DNA of 36,756 nucleotides from Nitrospirota bacterium. Lineage in GTDB: Bacteria; Nitrospirota; Thermodesulfovibrionia; Thermodesulfovibrionales; JdFR-86. The notes beneath the pieces were generated by a model. It saw only the letters and a program-made list of their open reading frames with translations, ran no database searches and was not told the origin of the DNA. Position numbers and translations under genes: made by a program. Where the stretch lies: the NCBI GenBank assembly GCA_037386965.1, contig JARRLN010000009.1, forward strand, positions 1 to 36,756, read 5' to 3'. Position 1 is the first letter of the stretch, and the number at the start of each line of letters is the position of its first letter. Positions 7,337-15,492 of this stretch are shown piece by piece.

Positions 7337-8804
7337 CTTCGGGGAATTTACCCGTCTCTCCGGGCAAGGCAACCTGGTGCCGCTGGTGCGGGAGATGCTC
7401 TCGGACCTGGACACCCCGGTCTCGGCTTTTCTCAAGCTCGACGAGAAGCCGTCCTTTCTGCTGGAGAGCGTCGAGGGAGGGGAGAAATGGGCCCGGTACT
7501 CCTTCATCGGGTTCAGGCCCCACAAGGTCATTCGCTCCTGGGGGCGGCACGTGGAAATTTCCGGAGAGAGCGGCACCGAGGCCTTCGATGTGGACGACCC
7601 CATCGAGCTGTTCCGCGGGCTGATGTCCCAGTACCGCCCGGTGACGGTGCCCGGCCTGCCCCGGTTCTCGGGCGGACTGGTGGGGTACCTGGGATACGAC
7701 ATGGTGCGCTTCATTGAGGACCTCCCCGGCAACAACGTCCGGGGACTTGACGTTCCGGACTCCTTTCTCATGCTCACCGACACCATGCTCATTTTCGACA
7801 ACCTCAAGCAGACCATCAAGGTCCTTACTAACGTCCACCTGGACGGGCGGAGCCCGGAGGAGGCCTACGGGCAGGCCGCGGAGAAGCTCGAAGACATCGT
7901 CTCCCGCCTTCGCCGTCCTGTGGCCGTGCCCCCGCGGAGGAGCCGGCCCGAAGGACGGGGCGGGCATGATTTTCTCTCTTCCTTCGGCAGCAGGGAGGAC
8001 TTTGAGCGAGCCGTCTTGAGGGTAAAGGAGTACATCCATGCCGGGGACATCTTCCAGGCCGTCCTTTCCCAGAGGTTCGAGCGCCCCACCGACGTGGCCC
8101 CGTTTGACATCTACCGGGCCCTCCGGGTGGTGAACCCGTCGCCTTACATGTACTTCATCGACACCGGCGATGTGCACGTGGTGGGCTCCTCCCCCGAGAT
8201 ACTCATCCGTCTGGAGGACGGCAAGGTCACCCTGAGGCCCATCGCCGGCACCCGGAGGCGCGGCCTGACCGAGGAGGAGGACCGGGCCCTGGAGGCCGAG
8301 CTCAAGGCCGACCCCAAGGAAGTGGCAGAGCACATCATGCTTGTGGACCTGGGGAGAAACGACGTGGGAAGGGTCTCCGAGATAGGCTCGGTCAGGGTGA
8401 CGGACCTCATGAGCATCGAGCGCTACAGCCACGTCATGCACATGGTGTCAAACGTGCAGGGTTCCCTCTCTCCGGGGCTGGACGCCTTTGACGTCCTCAG
8501 GGCGAGCTTCCCCGCGGGCACGGTGACCGGGGCCCCGAAGATACGGGCCATGGAGATTATCGACGAGCTGGAGCCCACGCGGCGGGGGCCCTACGCGGGC
8601 TCCGTGGGCTATTTCAGCTATTCCGGAAACATGGATACGTGTATTACAATACGCACCTTGCTCGTGAAGAACGGTAAGGCCCACGTGCAGGCGGGGGCGG
8701 GCGTGGTCTCCGACTCCCTGCCCGACAGGGAATATACCGAGACGGTCAACAAGGCCATGGGCATGATGAAGGCCGTGGACATGGCCGAGGCCGGGCTGGA
8801 GTGA
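7323..8804 (+). CDS. trpE: Anthranilate synthase component I
   Basis: TrpE converts chorismate plus ammonia to anthranilate, the first committed step of tryptophan synthesis, using ammonia delivered by TrpG. The 493-residue protein has the N-terminal regulatory domain with the tryptophan-binding LLES motif (SFLLESVEGGEKWARYSFIG), so feedback inhibition is likely. It also has the C-terminal chorismate-binding domain: GDIFQAVLSQRF, PSPYMYFI, GSSPEIL, PIAGTRRRG, DLGRNDVGRV, FPAGTVTGAPKIRAMEII and QAGAGVVSDS. The LLES motif favours TrpE over PabB. The start ATG 7323 is the only reasonable one in frame; its upstream AAGGG is 12 bases away, a poor ribosome site. trpG follows after 6 bases. Confidence 0.95.
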   Translation: MLYPDFGEFTRLSGQGNLVPLVREMLSDLDTPVSAFLKLDEKPSFLLESVEGGEKWARYSFIGFRPHKVIRSWGRHVEISGESGTEAFDVDDPIELFRGLMSQYRPVTVPGLPRFSGGLVGYLGYDMVRFIEDLPGNNVRGLDVPDSFLMLTDTMLIFDNLKQTIKVLTNVHLDGRSPEEAYGQAAEKLEDIVSRLRRPVAVPPRRSRPEGRGGHDFLSSFGSREDFERAVLRVKEYIHAGDIFQAVLSQRFERPTDVAPFDIYRALRVVNPSPYMYFIDTGDVHVVGSSPEILIRLEDGKVTLRPIAGTRRRGLTEEEDRALEAELKADPKEVAEHIMLVDLGRNDVGRVSEIGSVRVTDLMSIERYSHVMHMVSNVQGSLSPGLDAFDVLRASFPAGTVTGAPKIRAMEIIDELEPTRRGPYAGSVGYFSYSGNMDTCITIRTLLVKNGKAHVQAGAGVVSDSLPDREYTETVNKAMGMMKAVDMAEAGLE

Positions 8805-8810
8805 ACCGAC

Positions 8811-9386
8811 ATGCTCCTGATGATAGACAACTACGATTCCTTTACCTATAACCTGGTCCAGTACCTGGGGGAGCTGGGGCAGGAGATAAGAGTGGTCCGC
8901 AACGACAAGGCCACCATCGCCGAGATAGAGGCCATGGAGCCCGAGTATATCGTCATCTCTCCCGGCCCGTGCACGCCCAGGGAGGCGGGCATCTCGGTGG
9001 AGGTGGTCCGCAACCTGGTGGGCAAGGTGCCCATCCTTGGCGTGTGCCTGGGCCATCAGTCCCTGGGGGCGGCCTTCGGGGGCGACATCGTGGGGGCCAG
9101 GTGCCTCATGCACGGAAAGATTTCCCGGATTCACCACGACGGAAAGACCATCTTCGAGGGCATCGAGAATCCCTTCGTGGCCACGCGCTACCACTCCCTG
9201 GTCATTCGCCCGGAGAGCCTTCCGGACTGCTACGATCTCAGCGCCTGGACCGACGACGGCGAGATCATGGCCATCCGGCACAAGGAGCACGTCTTGGAGG
9301 GCGTCCAGTTCCATCCGGAGTCCATTCTCACCACCGTGGGGAAGGACATACTGAGGAATTTTCTGAATCTGGGGAGGGGGCGATGA
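8811..9386 (+). CDS. trpG: Anthranilate synthase glutamine amidotransferase component
   Basis: This class I glutamine amidotransferase hydrolyses glutamine and channels ammonia to TrpE. The 191-residue protein begins with the typical MLLMIDNYDSFTYNLVQYL. It has the catalytic triad: Cys79 in GVCLGHQS, and His168 and Glu170 in VQFHPES. The oxyanion motif SPGPCTP is also present. In many bacteria this subunit also serves PabB in folate synthesis, and that may apply here since no separate pabA is in view. It sits between trpE and trpD, overlapping trpD by 4 bases. Confidence 0.95.
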   Translation: MLLMIDNYDSFTYNLVQYLGELGQEIRVVRNDKATIAEIEAMEPEYIVISPGPCTPREAGISVEVVRNLVGKVPILGVCLGHQSLGAAFGGDIVGARCLMHGKISRIHHDGKTIFEGIENPFVATRYHSLVIRPESLPDCYDLSAWTDDGEIMAIRHKEHVLEGVQFHPESILTTVGKDILRNFLNLGRGR

Positions 9387-10393
9387 TAAAGGAGGCGATA
9401 GGCATTCTGGTGGGGGGTATCGACCTCTCCGAGGAAGAGATGACGGCATGCATGACCGAGATAATGGAAGGGGTGGCCCGCGACGCCCAGATAGGGGCGT
9501 TCCTGACGGCCCTCAGGATGAAGGGCGAATCGGTCACGGAGATTACCGGGGCGGCCCGGGTGATGCGCGAGAAGGCCAACCGCATAGAGGCGCCGCCGGG
9601 CACGCTGGACACATGCGGGACCGGCGGGGACATGGCCGGCACCTTCAACATCTCCACCACGACGGCCCTGGTGGTGGCGGCCGCCGGCGTGCCGGTGGCC
9701 AAGCACGGCAACAGGTCCGTCTCCAGCGAATCGGGGAGCGCGGACGTCCTGGACGCCCTGGGTGTGAAGATAGACCTTCCGCCGGAGAAAGTGGAGCGCT
9801 GCCTCCGGGAGACGGGCTTCGGGTTTCTCTTCGCCCCCCTGTTTCACCCGGCCATGAAGTTCGCCATCGGTCCCCGGCGCGAGTTGGGGGTGCGGACCAT
9901 CTTCAACATCCTGGGGCCCATAACCAACCCGGCCGGGGCGAAGCGGCAGATTGTGGGGGTCTTTGCCCACAGCCTCACCGAGACCCTCTGCCGCGTGCTG
10001 GGCAACCTGGGGGCCGAGGACGCCATGGTGGTGCACGGCGAGGACGGCCTGGACGAGATAACCATTACGGACGGAACGATGGTCTCACGCTGGAGGGACG
10101 GACGGGTGGAGAGCTCCGTCATCGCACCCGAGGACTTCGGCTTCAAGAGGGCCGACGTGGAGGACATCTCCGGGGCCGACAAGGAGACCAACGCCAGGAT
10201 AACCCTGGCCGTCCTGGGCGGGGAGCGGGGGCCCAGGCGGGACGTGGTCATCATGAATTCGGCCGCCGCTTTGCTGGTGGCGGGCAAGGCCCGGGACCTC
10301 CGGGAAGGGGCGGAGAGGGCGGCCGGGGCCATCGATTCGGGCAGGGCGCTGGCCAAGCTCAAGGAGATAAGGGCGCTGACGCAGGGCGCGTAG
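9383..10393 (+). CDS. trpD: Anthranilate phosphoribosyltransferase
   Basis: TrpD joins anthranilate to PRPP, the second step of tryptophan synthesis. The 336-residue protein has the family motifs: DTCGTGGD (PRPP/pyrophosphate binding), NISTTTALVVAAAGVPVAKHGNR, SSESGSADVLDALG, GPITNPA and HGEDGLDE. The start at ATG 9383 overlaps the trpG stop (ATGA) and follows GGGGAGGGGG. A longer in-frame extension upstream is rejected because it would run through trpG. It is the last gene of the group and is followed by a strong hairpin. trpC, trpF, trpB and trpA are not in the window and must lie elsewhere. Confidence 0.95.
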   Translation: MIKEAIGILVGGIDLSEEEMTACMTEIMEGVARDAQIGAFLTALRMKGESVTEITGAARVMREKANRIEAPPGTLDTCGTGGDMAGTFNISTTTALVVAAAGVPVAKHGNRSVSSESGSADVLDALGVKIDLPPEKVERCLRETGFGFLFAPLFHPAMKFAIGPRRELGVRTIFNILGPITNPAGAKRQIVGVFAHSLTETLCRVLGNLGAEDAMVVHGEDGLDEITITDGTMVSRWRDGRVESSVIAPEDFGFKRADVEDISGADKETNARITLAVLGGERGPRRDVVIMNSAAALLVAGKARDLREGAERAAGAIDSGRALAKLKEIRALTQGA

Positions 10394-10415
10394 GATATCG
10401 CATATAGACTGAAAG

Positions 10416-10444
10416 ACGGGGGAGCTCCGCGAGCTCCCCCGTTT
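10416..10444 (+). terminator. Hairpin terminator after trpD
   Basis: A perfect 12-base stem, ACGGGGGAGCTC (10416-10427) and GAGCTCCCCCGT (10431-10442), with loop CGC and a short T stretch. It lies 22 bases after the trpD stop and separates the trp and lipid A operons. The T tract is short, so termination may be partial. Confidence 0.7.
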
Positions 10445-10459
10445 CCGTGACGGCACGCC

Positions 10460-10489
10460 TTGCTCAATATCCGCTGGATAGTGCAAAAT
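10460..10489 (+). promoter_or_regulatory. Weak candidate promoter of the lipid A operon
   Basis: TTGCTC (10460-10465), 18 bases, CAAAAT (10484-10489), just after the trpD hairpin and about 30 bases before the gnnA start. It matches consensus at only 3 and 4 of 6 positions. I include it because a promoter is expected in this gap. Confidence 0.25.
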
Positions 10490-10518
10490 ATGAGCTAATC
10501 TCTTGTGGGAGAAGGGAA

Positions 10519-11448
10519 TTGAGCATAAAAGCAGCGGTCGTGGGGGTCGGTTACCTGGGCAGGCACCATGCGCGGATATACGCCGACCTCGAGGGAGTGG
10601 AGCTGGTGGGCGTGGTGGACAGCGACCCGGAGGCACGGGCCTCCGTTGCGGCCCGGTGCGGATGCAAGGCCTTCGCGGATTACCACGATGTCCTCGATGA
10701 TGTGCAGGCCCTGAGTATCGCCACGCCGACGTCCACGCACCACGAGATAGCCCTCGCCTGCCTCCGGGCGGGAAAGGACCTCCTGGTGGAAAAACCCCTC
10801 GCCTCCACGGTACGGGAGGCCGACGCCCTGGTGGAGGAGGCGGACAAGAGGGGGTGTGTGCTTCAGGTGGGGCACCTGGAGCGGTACAACCCCGCCGTGG
10901 TGGCCGTCGCCGGGCTGGTCAGGGAGCCGGAGTTCATAGAGTCCGAGCGGGTTTCGCCCTTTCTGGGCAGAGGCACCGACGTTGACGTCACGTTGGACCT
11001 GATGATACATGACGTGGACATCGTGACCAGCCTTCTGGGCGGGGCGGAGGTAGCGGACGTCCGGGTCGTGGGGGCCAAGGTGCTCACGGACAAGGTGGAC
11101 GTGGTCAAGGCCTGGGTGGACTTCGAGGGAGGCGTATCGGCCCTGATTACGGCCAGCCGCATCTCCCGGGCCAAGCAGCGCCTTCTGAAGATATACCAGA
11201 AAGACGGGTTCCTCCTGCTGAACTATCAGGACCTGAGAATCACGCGTCATTTTAAGAACGGCACGGGAGACATCCGGACCGAGGTCATGGATGTGGAGGC
11301 CAGGGAGCCGCTCAGGGAGGAGCTTTCCGATTTCATCCAGTGCGTGCGTTGGCGCCGCCGCCCCCGGGTCTCGGGCCGCGAGGGACGCAATGCCCTCCGC
11401 GTGACGCTGGACATCACGAGCAAGATAAGGAACGCAAGCGGAATATGA
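10519..11448 (+). CDS. gnnA: Gfo/Idh/MocA oxidoreductase, probable UDP-GlcNAc 3-dehydrogenase
   Basis: The 309-residue protein has an NAD-binding Rossmann start (IKAAVVGVGYLGRHHARIY), the family's VEKPLAST catalytic lysine motif, HLERYNPAV, and a C-terminal beta-sheet domain. In Acidithiobacillus and Leptospira, GnnA oxidises UDP-GlcNAc at C3 and GnnB then transaminates it, giving UDP-GlcNAc3N for lipid A. The gene assignment rests on context: it is directly coupled (ATGA) to a DegT/DnrJ aminotransferase and followed by lpxB. The start chosen is TTG 10519, with GGGAGAAGGG just upstream and family homology beginning right after it. A GTG at 10447 would add 24 residues and would lie in the trpD hairpin region. 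Other sugar-nucleotide dehydrogenase functions remain possible. Confidence 0.75.
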   Translation: MSIKAAVVGVGYLGRHHARIYADLEGVELVGVVDSDPEARASVAARCGCKAFADYHDVLDDVQALSIATPTSTHHEIALACLRAGKDLLVEKPLASTVREADALVEEADKRGCVLQVGHLERYNPAVVAVAGLVREPEFIESERVSPFLGRGTDVDVTLDLMIHDVDIVTSLLGGAEVADVRVVGAKVLTDKVDVVKAWVDFEGGVSALITASRISRAKQRLLKIYQKDGFLLLNYQDLRITRHFKNGTGDIRTEVMDVEAREPLREELSDFIQCVRWRRRPRVSGREGRNALRVTLDITSKIRNASGI

Positions 11449-12536
11449 TCCAGATGGTCAATCTCAAGAAGCACTTCGAGGAAATCAGGGACGAGGTCGT
11501 GGACACGCTGATTGAGGTCCTGGAGAGCACGCGCTATGTGCTCGGCCCCCACGTGGAGGAGTTCGAAAGGGCGGTGGCGGACTACTGCGGCGCCGCCGAG
11601 GGCGTGGGGGTTGCCTCCGGGACGGACGCCCTTCACCTGTCGGTCAAGGGGCTCGGCATCGGCAAGGGAGACGAGGTCATCACCACGCCCTTTACCTTCT
11701 TTGCCACCGTGGAGTCCATCATGTACGAGAACGCCACGCCGGTCTTCGCGGACATCGAGCCCGATACGTTCAACATCGACCCGGCGAAGATAGAGCAGAG
11801 GATAACACCCCGCACCAGGGCCATCATGCCGGTGCATATGTTCGGGCATCCCGCCGACATGGACGGCATCATGGACATCGCCCGGAGGCACGGCCTCCGG
11901 GTCATCGAGGACTGCGCCCAGGCCTTCGGAGCCGGCATCCGGGGCAGAAAGGTAGGCGGCTTCGGGGATACCGGCTGCTTCAGCTTCTACCCGAGCAAGA
12001 ACCTCGGGGCCTTCGGCGATGGGGGCATGGTGGTCATGAAGCACAACGGGGCGATGGCCGCGGAGATGAGGAGGCTCAGAAACCACGGCTCCCGGGGAGG
12101 GTATGCCCATGAGAGCGTAGGGTTCAACAGCCGGCTCGACGAGCTGCAGGCGGCTTTTCTGCTCATCAAGATGAAGAGAATAGACACCTATAACGAAAAG
12201 CGGAGGGCCAAGGCGGCCCTTTACACCGAGGCCCTCTCGCCCCATGCCGCATGCCCGGTGCAGAGGGACGGCTGCGTGCACGTCTATCACCAGTACACCA
12301 TCCGCACGGCCCGGCGCGATGAGGTCCAGCGGAAGCTCCGCGAGGCGGGCATCGCCTCCACCATCTACTATCCCGTGCCCGTGCACCTTCAGCCTGCCAT
12401 GGCTTCCATGGGCTTCAAGGCGGGGGATTACCCGGTGGCCGAGCAGGCGTCCCGCGAGGTCCTCTCCCTGCCCATCTGTCCGGAGACCGAGGAGTCCACA
12501 ATCTCGCGGGTTTCAGAGGTTATCGCCAAGGTCTGA
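11445..12536 (+). CDS. gnnB: DegT/DnrJ/EryC1 aminotransferase, probable UDP-GlcNAc3N-forming GnnB
   Basis: A PLP-dependent sugar aminotransferase of 363 residues. Key motifs are GVASGTDALHL, the TPFTFFATVESI region, VIEDCAQAFGA (the aspartate contacts the PLP nitrogen), and SFYPSKNLGAFGDGG with the Schiff-base Lys185. GNHGS-like RRLRNHGSRGGYAHE and NSRLDELQAA are also typical. With GnnA it would convert the 3-keto sugar nucleotide to UDP-2-acetamido-3-amino glucose, using glutamate as amino donor. The start overlaps the gnnA stop (ATGA). lpxB begins 23 bases after its stop. DegT enzymes are versatile, so the substrate is inferred from operon context. Confidence 0.78.
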   Translation: MIQMVNLKKHFEEIRDEVVDTLIEVLESTRYVLGPHVEEFERAVADYCGAAEGVGVASGTDALHLSVKGLGIGKGDEVITTPFTFFATVESIMYENATPVFADIEPDTFNIDPAKIEQRITPRTRAIMPVHMFGHPADMDGIMDIARRHGLRVIEDCAQAFGAGIRGRKVGGFGDTGCFSFYPSKNLGAFGDGGMVVMKHNGAMAAEMRRLRNHGSRGGYAHESVGFNSRLDELQAAFLLIKMKRIDTYNEKRRAKAALYTEALSPHAACPVQRDGCVHVYHQYTIRTARRDEVQRKLREAGIASTIYYPVPVHLQPAMASMGFKAGDYPVAEQASREVLSLPICPETEESTISRVSEVIAKV

Positions 12537-12559
12537 GAGGGGGCCCGAAGGCCCGTGGC

Positions 12560-13705
12560 ATGGGGGAGAAAACGGTCATGATAGTTGCCGGGGAGAGTTC
12601 CGGCGAACTGTACGGCGCCCTCCTGGCCGGGGAGCTCCGGAACCTCATGCCCGGCGTGCGCATCCTGGGCGTGGGGGGCCAGAGGATGAAGGAGGCCGGC
12701 GTGGAGGTCTTTGCCGGCATCGCCGGGGCCTTCGGCCTGACCGAGGCCCTCTCGGCGTACCGGGACGTCCGCCGGAGCTATCGGAAGGCGGTGGGTGCGC
12801 TCACGAAGGACAGGCCCGACGTCGTCGTCCTCATCGATTACCCGGACTTCAATTTTCGCCTGGCCGCGCGGGCGAAGGAGCAGGGCATCCCCGTGCTCTA
12901 CTACGTAAGCCCCCAGGTGTGGGCGTGGCGGAGGGGAAGGGTGAAGACCATGGCCCGTATAGCCGACAGGGTGGCCGTGGTCCTGCCCTTCGAGGAGGAA
13001 ATATACAGGGAGGCGGGCCTGCCGTGCGAGTTCGTCGGACACCCCGTCCTGGACGATATGTCTTCCCCCACCGGGGACAAGGCGAAGGCCAAGGAGGCCC
13101 TGGGCCTCGAGGCGGACAGGCCGTACCTGGCCGTTTTGCCGGGGAGCAGGCGGAGCGAGCTTTCCAGGCTCCTGCCTCTCGTGCTCGCTGTGGTGCGTGG
13201 TTTCCGGGCGAGGCACCCGGAGTATGGATACGTTCTTCCCGTTGCCCCCAACGTACGGATGGAAGAGTACAGGTCCTGGTTCGACGCCCTGAAACGGGAG
13301 GGGGTGGCCGTCACGCACGAGGGGGCCGTCCTGGCCTTCGATGCTTCGGAGGCGGCCGTGGTGGCCTCCGGGACGGCCGCCTTGCAGGCGGTTCTGAGGG
13401 AGGTGCCCCTCGTGGTCATCTACAAGGTCTTTCCTCTGACCTATTTTCTGGGCAGGATCTTCATCAATGTGAAGTTCATCAACATCGCCAACCTCATCTT
13501 GGGAAGGGAGGCCGTGCCCGAGCTCATTCAGAAGGAGGCGACGCCGGAGGGAGTCCTCGAGGCCCTGGAGCCCCTCCTGGCCGAGGGGAGCCGGAGGGAG
13601 CGGATGCTTGAAGACCTGAGGGCGGTAAAGGGCATGTTCGGGGAGCGCCGCCCGTCGCGGCGGGTGGCCGAGATGGCGGCCGAGATGGCCGGGGGCCGGG
13701 CATGA
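12560..13705 (+). CDS. lpxB: Lipid-A-disaccharide synthase
   Basis: LpxB condenses UDP-diacyl-glucosamine (or its diamino analogue) with lipid X to form the lipid A disaccharide at the inner face of the cytoplasmic membrane. The 381-residue GT-B fold protein has the N-terminal IVAGESSGELYGALLAGEL, LIDYPDFNFRLA, YYVSPQVWAWRRGR and the C-terminal PGSRRSEL and ASGTAALQAVL motifs. These are all hallmark LpxB motifs and the length is normal. It has a start at ATG 12560, and its stop overlaps the msbA start by 4 bases. In this operon it probably handles diaminosugar substrates made via GnnA/GnnB. Confidence 0.96.
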   Translation: MGEKTVMIVAGESSGELYGALLAGELRNLMPGVRILGVGGQRMKEAGVEVFAGIAGAFGLTEALSAYRDVRRSYRKAVGALTKDRPDVVVLIDYPDFNFRLAARAKEQGIPVLYYVSPQVWAWRRGRVKTMARIADRVAVVLPFEEEIYREAGLPCEFVGHPVLDDMSSPTGDKAKAKEALGLEADRPYLAVLPGSRRSELSRLLPLVLAVVRGFRARHPEYGYVLPVAPNVRMEEYRSWFDALKREGVAVTHEGAVLAFDASEAAVVASGTAALQAVLREVPLVVIYKVFPLTYFLGRIFINVKFINIANLILGREAVPELIQKEATPEGVLEALEPLLAEGSRRERMLEDLRAVKGMFGERRPSRRVAEMAAEMAGGRA

Positions 13706-15492
13706 AGAGACTTCTTTCCATTGTTGCACCCTACAGGGACCGCGTCATCCTGAGCGCCCTCTGCAGCACTGTCGTGAGCGCTGCCAACGGCTCCCTGGCC
13801 TGGCTGGTCAAGCCCGCGGTGGACAAGATTTTCATCCAGGGCAATAGCGGCTACCTTGTCCTCATCGGCCTGGGCGTTGCCGCGGTCTTTCTGCTCAGGG
13901 GGGTCTTCAGCTTCGCCCAGAACTACCTCATGCACTCGGTGGGGGCCAAGATAGTCCGGGACATAAGAAACGACCTCTTCAGCCACATGGCCTACCTTCC
14001 CCTCAGCGACTTCGGCGCGGAGAGCACGGGGGCAATGATGTCGCGCGTCATAAGCGACGCCGCTACGCTCCAGGAGCTTCTGGCCCTCCGGGTCAAGGAC
14101 CTGTTCGTCCGCACCGGGACCATCCTGGTGCTGGTAGGGGTGGCCTTCTACCGCCGCTGGGACTTGACGCTCATCGCGCTCACGGTGCTGCCCTTTGCGT
14201 TCTACGCGGTGGGCAGGCTGGGAAAGAGGCTCAAGAGGGTCTCGGTGAAGGCCCAGATGAAGCTCGCCAACATATCCGAGTCGCTGGCCGAAGGCATCCG
14301 GGGCATCAAGATTGTCAAGTCCTTCAACATGCAGGACCGGGAGACGGCGCGTTTCCGCGAGATGACCCAGAGCTACTACCGCGAGTACATGCGGAGCATC
14401 CGCATCAGGGAGACCGCCGGGCTTATCATGGAGGTCGTGGCGGGTGCCGGGATTGCCGTCATCATCTATTACGGCGGCACCCTGGTGGCCGGAGGAGCCA
14501 TGTCCTCGGGGGACTTCTTCTCGTTTCTGGCCGCCATTTTCATGGTCTATACGCCGGCCAAGAAACTTGCCCAGATAGGAAATTCGCTCCAGCAGGCCCG
14601 GGCCTACGTCACCCGCATCGACGAGGTCCTGTCCAAGAGCCCGGAGCCCGAGGGGGCCCACGACCTTCAACCTTTCGAGAAGGCCATCGCCTATGAGTCC
14701 GTCTCCTTCCGCTATCCCGGCAGGGAGAGCGACGCCGTCCGCGGCGTGGACCTCGCGGCGCGAAAAGGGGAGCTGGTGGCCCTGGTCGGCCGGAGCGGCT
14801 CGGGGAAGACCACCCTCCTGGACCTCCTTTCCCGGTTTTATCTTCCGCAGGAGGGGCGCATCCTGATAGACGGGATGGACATAAGCCAGGCGAGCCTCCG
14901 CTCCCTGAGGGGGCAGATAGGCGTCGTGAGCCAGGACGTCCTGCTTTTCAACGGTACGGTGGGGGCCAACATCGCCTATGGCAAAGAGGACGCCGGCCCC
15001 GAAGAGGTTGAGAGGGCGGCCCGCGCAGCCTTCGCCCATGATTTCATCATGGAGCTTCCCCAGGGCTACGAGACGGTCATCGGCGAGGGAGGGGCGCGTC
15101 TGTCGGGCGGCCAGAGGCAGCGGATATCCATCGCCCGGGCCATCTTGAAGGACCCGCCCATCCTCATTCTGGATGAGGCCACCTCATCACTGGACACCCA
15201 GTCGGAGCTCATGGTGCAGCGCGCCCTGGATACGTTGATGGAGAAACGCGAGGCCACCCCGGAGGGCCTGACGGGGAGTGCCTCTTCGGGTTCTTATGGC
15301 GGCCCCTCTTCCGGAAAAACCGTCTTTGTCATAGCGCACCGGCTCTCCACCATCCGGAAGGCCGACCGGATAGTCGTCCTGGAGGACGGCAGGGTCAAGG
15401 AGGAAGGAAGCCACAAGGAACTCCTCGCCCGGGGCGGCATATACCGCGAGCTTTATGCCCTCCAGGGGAGCCCGGATGCTCGCCCTCTATAG
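13702..15492 (+). CDS. msbA: Lipid A export ABC transporter, ATP-binding/permease
   Basis: This half-transporter dimerises and flips core-lipid A across the inner membrane. The 596-residue protein has an exporter-type membrane domain (residues about 1-315) and a nucleotide-binding domain. In the latter are Walker A GRSGSGKTT (363-371), the signature LSGGQRQRISIARA, Walker B ILILDEATSSLD (Asp491, Glu492) and the H-loop His546. Residues about 517-538 are an insertion rich in Ser, Gly and Thr between the D-loop helix and the H-loop strand, where most homologues have only one or two residues. The position in a lipid A operon supports the MsbA name over a generic exporter. The start is coupled to lpxB; the 3' end overlaps waaA by 17 bases. 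Confidence 0.9.
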   Translation: MKRLLSIVAPYRDRVILSALCSTVVSAANGSLAWLVKPAVDKIFIQGNSGYLVLIGLGVAAVFLLRGVFSFAQNYLMHSVGAKIVRDIRNDLFSHMAYLPLSDFGAESTGAMMSRVISDAATLQELLALRVKDLFVRTGTILVLVGVAFYRRWDLTLIALTVLPFAFYAVGRLGKRLKRVSVKAQMKLANISESLAEGIRGIKIVKSFNMQDRETARFREMTQSYYREYMRSIRIRETAGLIMEVVAGAGIAVIIYYGGTLVAGGAMSSGDFFSFLAAIFMVYTPAKKLAQIGNSLQQARAYVTRIDEVLSKSPEPEGAHDLQPFEKAIAYESVSFRYPGRESDAVRGVDLAARKGELVALVGRSGSGKTTLLDLLSRFYLPQEGRILIDGMDISQASLRSLRGQIGVVSQDVLLFNGTVGANIAYGKEDAGPEEVERAARAAFAHDFIMELPQGYETVIGEGGARLSGGQRQRISIARAILKDPPILILDEATSSLDTQSELMVQRALDTLMEKREATPEGLTGSASSGSYGGPSSGKTVFVIAHRLSTIRKADRIVVLEDGRVKEEGSHKELLARGGIYRELYALQGSPDARPL

